The notes below the pieces were generated by a model that saw nothing but the letters and a program-made list of their open reading frames with translations, did no database searches and was not told the DNA's origin. Both the position numbers and the translations under genes were made by a program. Shown piece by piece: positions 12,059-24,000 of a stretch of 64,000 bases of DNA (the first letter of the stretch is position 1; each line of letters begins with the position of its first letter). Source of the stretch: Cristatella mucedo. Lineage: Eukaryota > Bryozoa > Phylactolaemata > Cristatellidae. The stretch covers positions 14,539,501-14,603,500 of the forward strand of contig WPIO01000001.1 of assembly GCA_009760855.2 (NCBI GenBank), read 5' to 3'.

Positions 12059-15000
12059 GTGTGTGTGTATTAATGATTCATAGGTATGCAACGGGTGAGC
12101 TGCTTACTAAAGTGATGGAGTATTTCTTTTTGAATGTCATATACCAACCAATGGTTCACATTGTAGACCGAAAGGAATAGTTTCTCAAACAGGAAGAAAA
12201 TAAAAAACTAAGCAGTCATTAGATTTCTTATTTTCTCCCACGGATATAGAATATACTTTTGAAAGTGATTATCTGGCAGCCATATATGTCATTGATAGTC
12301 ATTTAGCTCCCAAAAGATATTTTTAAGCATGCTAGGTGTATAAGCCTTTTGATATATCTGTGAAAACTTTCAGATTATTGATCCAAAAATCGAGCACTTT
12401 TTCTGGAATAAAACAATTTCTTTAATACATTCTTATGAAAACCCAGAAAAAACCAAATCACTGCCTCTCTTCAAGTAATATTTTAGCCTTAAGATTTATT
12501 TTTGGCTGTTATTGATGGGCACTATACATGGTTTTTATCGAGGTTTTTTAAGTACCACGCTGGTTTGGCCAGGTGGTTAAGGTGCTCGCTCGCCTCCACC
12601 AAAGTCACGGTGAATGTATTTGATGACCGAGGTCGTGAGCTCGGCCCCAACGACATATTTGAAGTAGTCGAATAGAGATTAAGTTCTCTTGGAGTGCTAT
12701 ACAAATGAAATATTTATTTATAATCAAGTATTCTGTTTTGTGGTTTCTTGAAAACAGCAGGTCTCACATTTCAAAGAAATTAAGGCACTTAAATAAATGC
12801 AAATTTGTGAAAGCTACAAAACAGGGCTGCCATTATAAAAAAGTTGAATAGTATATAGTAGATAATGCTGGTTATTCTACGTTTATAAAGCAGTGGCTTC
12901 ACAGGCTAAAGGATGCTCTGCCATACCTTATATGTAATAAATAGATTTTGTCCATAACCGGCCATGGCAAGACGGTTTAGTGCAGTTACGTCAGAGTCAC
13001 GGATGAACTTCACCATTTGTTTGTCAATTAGCTCCACTATGTCATGCCTTCTGGCAAAGCGAGCCACGTCCCTGGCAGTGGCACCAGTCTGTAAGTATAT
13101 AAAGCCAAATGCTCTTATGCTGTGCAGCATCATAAATACCTATTTCCAACATACATCAAATAAGTGACAGACATTAGCACAATGTTGGCACACTAGGTAA
13201 GGCGGTTGCTTTTCACGTCCTCGGTCCCGAGGTCGTGCGTTTGAATCCTGCGGTGGCCGATCCTTTAATGCCACTGTAAGCCACGGTGATAGCCGTAAAG
13301 GCTCTTCTGCCGCTACACAAAGAAGGCTGTTAAATCAGGTAGTATTTGTGAGTTAAAATCCGGTTTCATAAGATCTCATAAATGAGGGGCACACACATTC
13401 AAGATATAAATGCCCAACTTCAAGACATAACAACACGCATGCACACCACTGAAATTAAAGAAATTTAAGCAATCTCATCACTTGTCATGCATAGCCTAAA
13501 ACTATTGAAAATAAACATACCACGGTGGTCTGCTAGCCTATGAAAGCATTGGGTCAGCAGCACTGAACAAAAGCACTAAACTCGGCGACTGCTGTCTTGA
13601 GAACTCTAACTATTAAGCTCTATTTCATGTTGCTTCACAGTTTGAGCAGTGAACTTCCCCCATCCATTTAGTTTTGGTGCAAGCCTGAGAAATTTTCATA
13701 GTTTAGTTATGAACAAAAAGTCTTACATATGATGTCCCGATGTGAAAGCAGCATTTACACGCAAAATGTAAGCAAACGTTTCAATCAATGTGAGGTTCTA
13801 TTCAAAAGCAGAAACTCGTAAGTTAGCCATAAGATTGCAATGCTACCGAATCGAGGAATAAACTTGCATAAAACTATGCGGCACTGCTGAAAACTGCCTG
13901 CTAAAATAGTCTTCGTTTGGCCTGCACTTGATGTCCCATCAAGGTAGGAGGCTATAATTGCGATGCAAAGAACACTAGAAAATTTCAATTAGTCTCTGTA
14001 ATGAATTTGAAAATATAAGCAAACATACTTCTCGATATATGTTAAGTAAACAAGAGCTAATCAATGTGCATGCATGTACGATCCAGGTCAGAGTTATTGA
14101 TTTATCGTAGTGGGATAAAAACCCTAGCTCAGTTGTGCCACCATATAAATGCTGTTGAATCAGCCGATACTAAGTTTAGTTTTATCGTAGTAAGAGAGGA
14201 GTAGATTTTTAAACGAGACATATGATACGAAGCAACAAGCTCCTATTCTTTCATATTCGTTCAATCTTTCTTTTACCTGTTTGTACGGTCATCATTTCCT
14301 TGACAACTTAATTAAATTTACCATTTAAAGCAATTGTTGCACATTCTTATTTACAGATAGACTTGTCGAGGGCAATGTCATGTGATCAGTTGGCAGATGT
14401 CGTTTGGTTCTCTTCAGCAGTGCCCCTCAAGAAGTAATACTATGGATATGATTAAAATTCTCAGTGCAAAAAAATATCCGATGCCTAAAATGCAGATGCA
14501 GTTGCAAAGAGTTCAGACAAGTTGTTTAAATCAACTGCAAGGTGAACTACAAGCAAGAAATAACAGACAATCAACCCACGGTGGCCTCAATGATACTTAC
14601 GCCATATTATAAAGCAGCTTGTCATTCAGACGGCTGGTTAGTCGTGCCTATTTTAGAACTTTTCGAATAATGCACAGCCATAAGAGCACAGTGCAAAGAC
14701 GAACGCTTCGGCTCATGTATTTTACTGGCAGCCTCTATAGTATTACGGTTGCCAGTTCACCAATTACCGATATAACCATGTGTAGTACACGTTCCTCATC
14801 AGATGCCAGTGTCTTTGTGGATACAGTGAAAGCCTATCTCACACTACTGAAGCATGCCATCCTACAGGCTTTCTTTCTCCATTTTGTTCTCCGTGGCAAT
14901 CGTCAGTGTACAGACACATTATGCCAGCAGATCCAGAACTACAATGCTCAAGAGTTTAAGCTCCTCCGACTATAATGAGGCCAATATTATCACAATGACA

Positions 15001-18000
15001 TTGTCCTTCAGCCCATCTGTTTTATTAGTATCGGCTGGCATATTTCCTGCATTTTTTATCGGCTACAGCCGTAAAACATAAAAATGAGCCCGAGCACTAA
15101 GGTTTTCTTCTGAGGAAAAAGAAAAAGAAAGGATATTTATAAATTTTTAAATTGTGTCCTCCATTGTTGTGCATTGTCTTGGTACATACAAGTAAGACGC
15201 CGGAATTAAAAGTCAACCAACATTAGTTTATGAGCACGCCTTATCCCTTTCACCAATTGCTCTAAATAACCTACTAAATCATAATCAGTCGTTGAGTCAC
15301 GACATTTACTAACAAGTGACATGATTGCCTTCAGCCAATCTAATTAACTCAGTATCACAATTGCACCGAGTGGGCTGTACTAGTGGTCAAGCAGCTAGTG
15401 TCATGGCCTCCCAATACTCCACGTCGTGAGCTCCACCTCCAGGTGGTGAGTGGATTGTATCACTTGCTGGACGGTATTTGTACCAACCCAGGTGATCCAT
15501 ACGATGCCGGCAAGACATTTGAAACTTAGTAATGAAGCATGCTCCGAAATGCATGCTATAGACTCTGCACAGTGCTGCCTTGCTTGTGAGCAGGGCATGC
15601 ATTTTATTTACTGCATAACGGTAGTATGTCCAGTGATCAAATCATTTTTTTATGAAGCAGTAGAGTTTGAGCTTAGCTTTTTTAAGATGAGCTGTGCGAG
15701 AAAATTTGTGCGTTTGGTGCCTGCATAATCAAAGGAAGGATTCCAACATGCTTTAATCATACTCGTGTTAAAGAACAATGTCCCAATCTTACCATATCAC
15801 GTGAAGCCAAGTCCAGACCGTTGGCAATAAGAGTTTCAGCAACGTCAGCACTGATTTCTCCCTTTGTCTGGTCAAGCGCAAATGTAAGTACCGCTCTGCC
15901 TCTCTAAAACCAAAAGACGGCTCTGAGCGGCTGAGCAGCCATTCTGAAATTGCCCCCTCTACAGCCACTGCATAAGCTGGTGCCGTGCATGTGTCTGCAG
16001 CTGTGCTGTTTTGTTGACAGTGAAGATTTGCTGTTGAGAGCCTGCTCAGTACAAGCGAAGGCTGCATAGGCGTCTAGCCATGCCTTACTTCATCCTTGAG
16101 TTCAAGATTAGGCCTCAGCGACATGACCTCATTAAAAATTGGCGTCTCTGCTAGACAGCGTGCCTTGAGCACCTCAAAAAACAGAGGCGCCTGCAAGCAG
16201 GCGTCCACAAGGACAGGCACGTTCACGTTGGCCACCGAATGCGTTTCGCCAAAATCCGAAAGCGTTTCCCGGCAAAGCAGGCGAACCATGTCGATGTTCT
16301 GCCTTTGAATGGTATGCTGAAGTATGTGCGATATCGGCGATGCCTGTAACAGAATAGGCATGTTCACATAGTAAATGAAGCAGAAAAGTACAGGTATTCA
16401 AACACTATTGCACGCTTATGGTCACTGAAGCTGAAACGTGCATACCAGGGGCCACTTGCTTGAGCATTAATATTATTCCGTGATAGGTAGCTAGGATAAT
16501 GCAGGAAAGAACAGCGTTGTCTGTTCAATGGGGAAAGAGCAACCATGTGACCATGGATACCATTCCAGTAAAAAATAATAAATCGGCAGCCCGGAATTGC
16601 ATAGATCGTGGAGCAATAAGTTCGATGCTATTACAATAAGAATAGCAGGGACGTTTACAGCTGCTGAGACTTTTAGTGACTACCAGTGCCGACGTGCAAA
16701 GATAACTAAGCAACAATATTAATTTACTTGTACGGCACCCTAAGGGAGCTGAATCTCTACCCGGGCGCTTCACATATGCCACAGCGCTTGAGCCCTAGAC
16801 CTCGATCGTAAAGGCAGGCACCTTGACCCTGTGTCAAATCAGGGAGGCAAAGAGCCCCTGAAGGATTGTCGACCGATGAAGGACCTCCGCAGGTTCCGGC
16901 TGTTGGCTGCTAATCAGTTTGAACAAGCTGAGGATAATAAAAATAATTCATTTGTATAGCACCGTCAGAGAACTGAATCTCTTTCTAGGCACCTTACAGA
17001 CGACGTATAGAAAGCATTACCAAATGATTGGTGGTAACATCCGCAAGCAGCAGGTATTGTCTAGCGGGTGCATGCACGCGAAGGACGAATCACAAAGACC
17101 CGCCAAATGCTGTAATAAACAGGTGCGTTTTAAGCTTCTTTTTAAATGTCGTCATGTCAGGGGACGTTCTGACGTGCGTTGGTAGTGAGCTCCAGGCTTT
17201 GGGAGCATAGGAACAAAAGCCTCGGTCTTCAACGGTTTCGAGGTTCGTATGAGGTTTGGCTAAACGATTCGAGTCAGAACAGCGGGTTTTACGATTCTTC
17301 GCCTGGCGGGCGGGCGGGGGGGGGGAGGAATTCTGACAGGTAGGCCGGAGAATGAAGGGACCCCAAAGTAAGTGACAGAACTTCTAACCAGAGTCGCAAA
17401 TTGATGCACTGCCTTCGCAAATGCAAGACAAACCAGTGCTTGTATTTACATCCTTGTACAACATCCTTACGCGACGTAGGGCTACGCACGAAGGAAGGAA
17501 GGGAGCAACGTCATGTCGACGTCGACTGCAGAATACGCGACCTCCGGTAAAAGAGTTCAAGGCTTTGGGAGCATACGAGCTACAGGTACGGTCTCCAAAG
17601 GACTTGAGGTTCTTACCAGGCATGGCTAAACGACTTGAGCTAGAAAAGCAGGTAGAAGTTCTGATAGGTAGGCTGAAGCCGGAGAATGGAGGGACCTAAA
17701 AGTGAACGACAAAGCTTTGAAGTCGATGCGCTGCTTGATTGGGAGCCACTGCAGGTCGAGTGAAAAGTCACTTTGGAACAGGAAACGTAGATTTCGTGCA
17801 AATGCAACAGGAGATAATACTGCAATACAATCGTCCCTAGCCACTTCGCGATTCGACTTCCAAAGCTTCATTCTATCGCGGTTTTTTCAAATATATTCAT
17901 TAAAAAGTTGATCGGGATAGTGAAAACGATACAGCTCACTCCAGTTGTTTGAGTCAATTACACGCCCATGTATTACAATCAAAATTAAAATTACTGTAAT

Positions 18001-21000
18001 ATAGACTTTAAGCCTGTGTATTCGAGCACCTCCGCAAATCCTACAACGCTAAGTGCAGCCGTTCGACCACTCTTTGTTCGTGGACTAGAACTTTTTCGAA
18101 ACATCGAGTGTGGTGAAACCCAGCCAATCAAAACGTGTTGTTCACTGATTGGCTATTTTATCATCTTTCTATCCTGCTCACTGATTAACTCAGCGTCGAG
18201 AAAGTTTGGCTCTCTCATACACGCTTCTACATTTTGCTACGCATTGGGAGCATCTTTAATCTTGTAAGTGTTTGCAATCTCTGAGAACTTTTATCTAAGC
18301 TCCACGGTAGTTCCTAAATGTGTTGCTTCTTCTAAAACTTCTGAAGAACCGGAAGAATATGCTTACCGTCCAGGACCACGTGAAACTTTTGGATATGATC
18401 AAAGATGGCAAGAAAATCCTTGAAGTTGCCCACCATTACGACTTGAATGACTCTATAGTTTGCTCCATACGTACTTAGAGGGCCGTGAACAGATTTTCTA
18501 TACTCAAACTACGAGAATATTTGATTTATAAATAAAGAATCCTACTTCGCGGAAATTCTCTTATCGCGGAAGAGTCTGGAACTGATTAACCGTGATAAAC
18601 GAGGGACGACTGTAATAATAATAATATTACATGTGTGTAGCACTGTCACAGAATTTGATATCTTTCTAGGCAATTTGCATAGACTATAAAGGAAGCATGG
18701 TCAAATTATTAGTGGTAATATGCATGATGTCAACAAGCATAACATGGTTAGAGCTAACGTACACAGCGTCAACATGTAAAATATGGTTATTGTTAGAATG
18801 CATAGTGTCAGCACGCATATGCACACTGAGGAAGAATGGCAAGGATCCACTAAATGTTGCAATAATAAAATTCGCTTTGAGCTTTTTTGATGTAGCGAGT
18901 CAGGGATGTAGTGGCGTCAGTCGAGAGTGAGTTCCGGGCTTTATGAGCATACGAACTAAAGGCATGGTCTCCAAAGAAATTGAGGTTGGTTCACTGAGCA
19001 ATCAGCAGAGCAGGAGCCCAATACAGTGAATAATTTTCTCGTTCAATTTGGAGAGCAAACGGTTCTCCGCGATACCATGAGGGTGCTAAAGATGCGAAAG
19101 CATGAATAAATCTCGCGACTTGGGTGAGCGACATTCATTAGACAGCTAATTCAAAGCCCAACTTTCTGGAGGAGACATCGTTAACTATTTGTCCCTGAAT
19201 AAAGTTGCCTGAACTTCATTGATTCTCGGAATCTACGAGATTAGGCAAATATTCAAGGGAATCGCATAGCAAATTATCCCACTTAAAGAAAAAAGGAAAT
19301 TAGTTTTCTAGACTTGCCTTGTTTAAGAAATTGACATCACATGGTGATCTCTCGAGAGCGTATCTTATTTTCTTCAGATTGGTCTCCAGGACGCCGTAGA
19401 TGACCATAAGAGTGAATTGCGACTCATCGATTAGTTTGAGGATATCACTGTATCTTCTTTCATGAGCAACTTGCCTTAGAGTTTTTATTACCTGAAATAA
19501 TAGATGCATCATGTGATCCTAAATTCGTTTATGCGATGCTATAGGGTAATCCTTTGCCTTTGCTTGGCTTCCTGTCATTTCTAGGTTTGCTTTACAAAAT
19601 AGGTACAGCCGGCCTACTTCAATAGATGACCCAGCTAAGAATCTGCATTTGAAAAATCTGTTACGGTGAGGACGTATTAATGGAAACGGTCGGGATGCAA
19701 CCTTCTTGATGATACTCATAAAATGCAGAGAAAAGAATAAAAACAAGTACACTTCAGGTTGCTACCAAGAAATCGTGCATATAGTTAAGGCAATAACACC
19801 TCGAAGAGCTTCAAAGAACAATCAATTAGTTAAGTAGGAGCTACCTTCACTTGTCTTTTCTTGTGCACTGTCAGTATTTCGCGGACTGCAACATCCGGCT
19901 TACACCAGAAACTCAGCAACCGTTGGACGGTCTTGGCATCATTGTTCTCTACAGCTCTCCAAAGACCAGGCTGCAAATCCAATGCAGGCATGTATACCCG
20001 GTGCAACAGATTCAAAAACTGCAGAGGGACACCAAGCAAGCAAAATAATAAAGTTTCTTTTAGATGATGCCCTTGCCTCAAATCTCCTATAGACTTCCAG
20101 CCACGTTTGGTTTTTCATCTGTAGATCGCAGGCAATCTTGCCCTCCTGCAGATACGTACGAAGATACTGAAGCAGACAGGCATTGTTACCACCTACGCTT
20201 CTGGTGGTATGGCAGGTAGCTAGTTACAGTTGTCACCATAAGAAGGCGGAAACCAGCATTGGCATTTTCCTATTGCTTATTGTTGTTGAAATGTCAGTAT
20301 CTTGTTTTTACAGAACATATGCACAAGTTCAGAAGCTTCACTTACTTAACAAGCAAGCTTTTCTGCATTTGCCTGGACCAGGTACATGATAATTAATTAG
20401 GCGATCTCCTCAACAGCACTAATCAGGACAATTTAACCTAACCATAAGCAGTAGCTGCTGCTTATACGACTGAAAATATTTAACCAGCAGGACACCCAGC
20501 TACATGATGCAATGCTTTAATCTAAATCTGCCCATATAGCTTTAATCACTTGCTCCCTTCATGACCATAGATAAATCGTACAGAGTGCTAATGAAAGACA
20601 GCTGTAGCTGTATAGCTGTATGTGTGTCACGATCCAGTCTGTCATAGCAGTTAGAAATGAAACAGTACTTCTGTTCGATTTCAGTCTAGCCAGTCTGAGA
20701 GAAGTTTAGAATAGTGGCTGCAATTTTTCTAACGTTGGCCTGAAAACATGCTTAAATAAAAATATAGTTAATGTGATAAAATAGGTGTCTTTTAAAAATT
20801 CTTGACAACCAGGATACAGTAGCACCTAATTTGTACCAGTGTAGACAGATTTCACAGCTTCGCATGCACGACGAATACTATTGTTTTCTCTAGGAAGGGC
20901 AACACTTGTGTTTAAGTCAAGACTTATCAAGCTTTTTCTTACGGATCTAATGTTGGTCACTGCTTTTGACAGTCACGCGTATGACTTTCAAGCTCTGTAT

Positions 21001-24000
21001 AAATATATGCATGCCGACTTGTATGTGCAGCATGCACATGCCAATGTAGGAAATATTTCATAACCCACTTGAGGGTTTTTGAAGTTCAAAGAGCTGATAG
21101 CATCTATTGACTACACTCGCGTATCTCGTGTATAAGGGGTACGTACTTAAGAAGGTTGCCAAGTCTTAGCTAGCATGAACTAGTGAGCAAGCTTGAGCTT
21201 TAACAGCAGCGAAAAACCCATTGGGCTGGCTGGACTCTTTTCGAACAATAAAGTCTTCACATTATTCAGCCGAAGATCACAGCTTTTCAAATACATTAGA
21301 AATCTACACCATGTAAATTTCCGAAGCAAATGGGCTTATAGCTGAATCATAAAATAGTAAATATTGACGTGTACAGTACCAAGGAAGCTACCAGCTTAGA
21401 TGCAGGTCATTGATCTGGTTCTGGTACTTTGGTTGATAATATTACATAAAGTGTGTTTGGCTTGCACTGTTGAATTAATTCGGGGATGAAGTGACTAGAA
21501 GAGCTATGGCCAGAAAATTCCCCAAGGTCTTTAATGACCGACCAACAAATTTCAAAGTGTGGTTAGGGCACAAAAAGCCTAATAGACTGAAGACAGTTGT
21601 AGACTCTCATCGTCGACTGTATATCCCTTTGCAAGCAGTGTCCTTTAGGAACGTTTCAAAATATAACTAGAGGTTTCGTCTTGACTACCTTTAAATCTGA
21701 AAAGTTTTGGCTGTGAAGAATGAACTCATTCTGCATTCAGCATCTCATTGTGATGAATGCATTCTATCAGAAGCCAGCAGGGTTTTTTAGGCAGTGGTCC
21801 ATTCCATTCATAGAGCCCCCCTGAGAACCAGCTGAGCAGTGCTATACAGGTACATAAAACTATTTTAATCATAAACATAAAAATATTTAATACATCCTCT
21901 TATATCCTAACTGCTGCATCGTTGCCAAGCAATTGTTTAGATCCTGGAATTCAAGTGATTAACCTAAGCAATGTGGGCATGTGGGCATCGTTACCATTAA
22001 CTTAGAGTGCAAAAGAGCCTGCAGGTCATCGATGCCATTTTCTTTTTTGTTAGATCAATGGCAATCAATTTCCAGTAGCTATTATGCACCAGCAGCTAAG
22101 AGGTTCATTGCCGGTTCCGACATGCTTTAACCTTATTCGGAATGTATGGGTCACATCCATATGCTATTATATCCTGAATGTGGCATGGATCACCAGTCAG
22201 AGCGCTGACATGAAGAGCAGTGTTCCCATCCTGAAAATATAGAAGACGTTTGTTTCTAATACATGGCTGTGCAACATGATAATCAAAAGAACATCTGCAT
22301 ATCTGAACATCAAACATCTGTAAGTTTGCTTTCCTCAGCTGCCACCGCTTGTGTGATGACCCTACCAGAACCGATGCACGCCATTGTAAATTGAGTAGAA
22401 CAAAATGTGGTGGTCTAACCTGCATATGCAGAGCGAGAGAGACAGAGAGACAGAGAGACACAGTGAGAGAGACAGATAAAGAGGGAGAGAGAGAGAGAGA
22501 GAGAGAGTCCTTCTACGACATGCTCACAGCAATTGCATTTTTACACAAGATTCCTAACAATATCCTCCAATGCAACCTTAAGCTATGCAGAAGAATTTCT
22601 TAACTTGATACGATTAGGTGGCAGTGAGCTCCACATATTCAAATCTCAGGTGCTACTTGCAGCATTACTTTATGTGTAGTAATAATGTTTAAACTGGTAT
22701 TAGTCCTACTACTTTCTGCACCTTCATTTAGCTCAAGACTTGGAAGTCATAGACATTAAGTAACACAAAATTTGAGAGCTTAATAATAATAATGATAAAT
22801 GTATGCAGCACCCGAAGAGAAATCTCTTTCTGGACACTTTGCAAATGCTGGAAATGAATCATGCCAATTGGTTCGTATCAAAATGCACAATTTTAACACG
22901 AATAAGAACTTAGTCCTAGTGCTCATATATACTGGTAGACACAATACGAACAGGGGCACGAATTTACCAAAATAGGCCCGACTAACCCAACTATTTTAAT
23001 TCAGTACGAGGAATGGCAAAACGGACGTGGTTTAATGAGGCAGCAACTCCATCAATGACAGACCAAATAAGCTGCTGCATGCTGTGGGAGTTAGAGATGA
23101 CTAAGCGCACAGGCTGAGAGTCAAGAATAATAGGAACTGCAGTAAGCTAGATGCCATGTCATAAATACGTACAATAGTGCGGCTGTTGTACTCTAGACTA
23201 TGAAAACCTCGATTTTGGCAATGTTCCTCAGCGGAAAATAGGCCAACTTGGCAGTTGAGGTAATGTGTTCATCCAATGACAAGTCATTTTGAAAGAGCTT
23301 GCACGGATTGCATGCAGACGTCACTTAAGAGATGCTAGATAAACCAATCTTGAGGGTGAAGTCATCCAACTTTCAGGTGAGAATAGGCTTGCCCATTACT
23401 TTTACGTTGTCGTGTTATCATCAAGCTTTAGGAAGTTTGCGGCCACCCAAGCGTTAATGTCACCGATGCAGGCTGCAAGCGAATTAAGTGAGTCGGATGT
23501 GGAGCAAGGCCTAGACAGGTTGAAGTACAGGTAATTATAGCCGAAGGTTATCTGCATAGAAATGAAAAGCAAGATTGTGTTTATCAGGGACATCAGCCAG
23601 AGGGACAGTATATATAGCAAAAAAATGGCCTAAAATCGAACCTTGATTATCGATCCTCCATCCCCCGAATTTTAAGGGCTCCTGGGGAACCGACGGCTAT
23701 TAACACATAAAATTCTTACATCTATCCCTAAGGTAGAGCCCATTCCAACCCAGCATCATGCCAGTTATATCTGTCAGTGTCAAAAGGTGCATAGAAGATT
23801 CTGGTGGTCAATGGTATCAAATGCTGCTGAGAGATCTTGAGAACTAGTAGAGAGGCCATATCCTGAGAAGCATTGTTCAGAAGTCACGGTAAACCTGAAG
23901 TAGAGCAGTTTCTGTGAAGTGGGTGGCTCTAAATCCCGATTTGTACTTTATAGTTTCTTAAGCCAGTGACTCGAGTAACACTGTGACAGCCCTCTGAACA

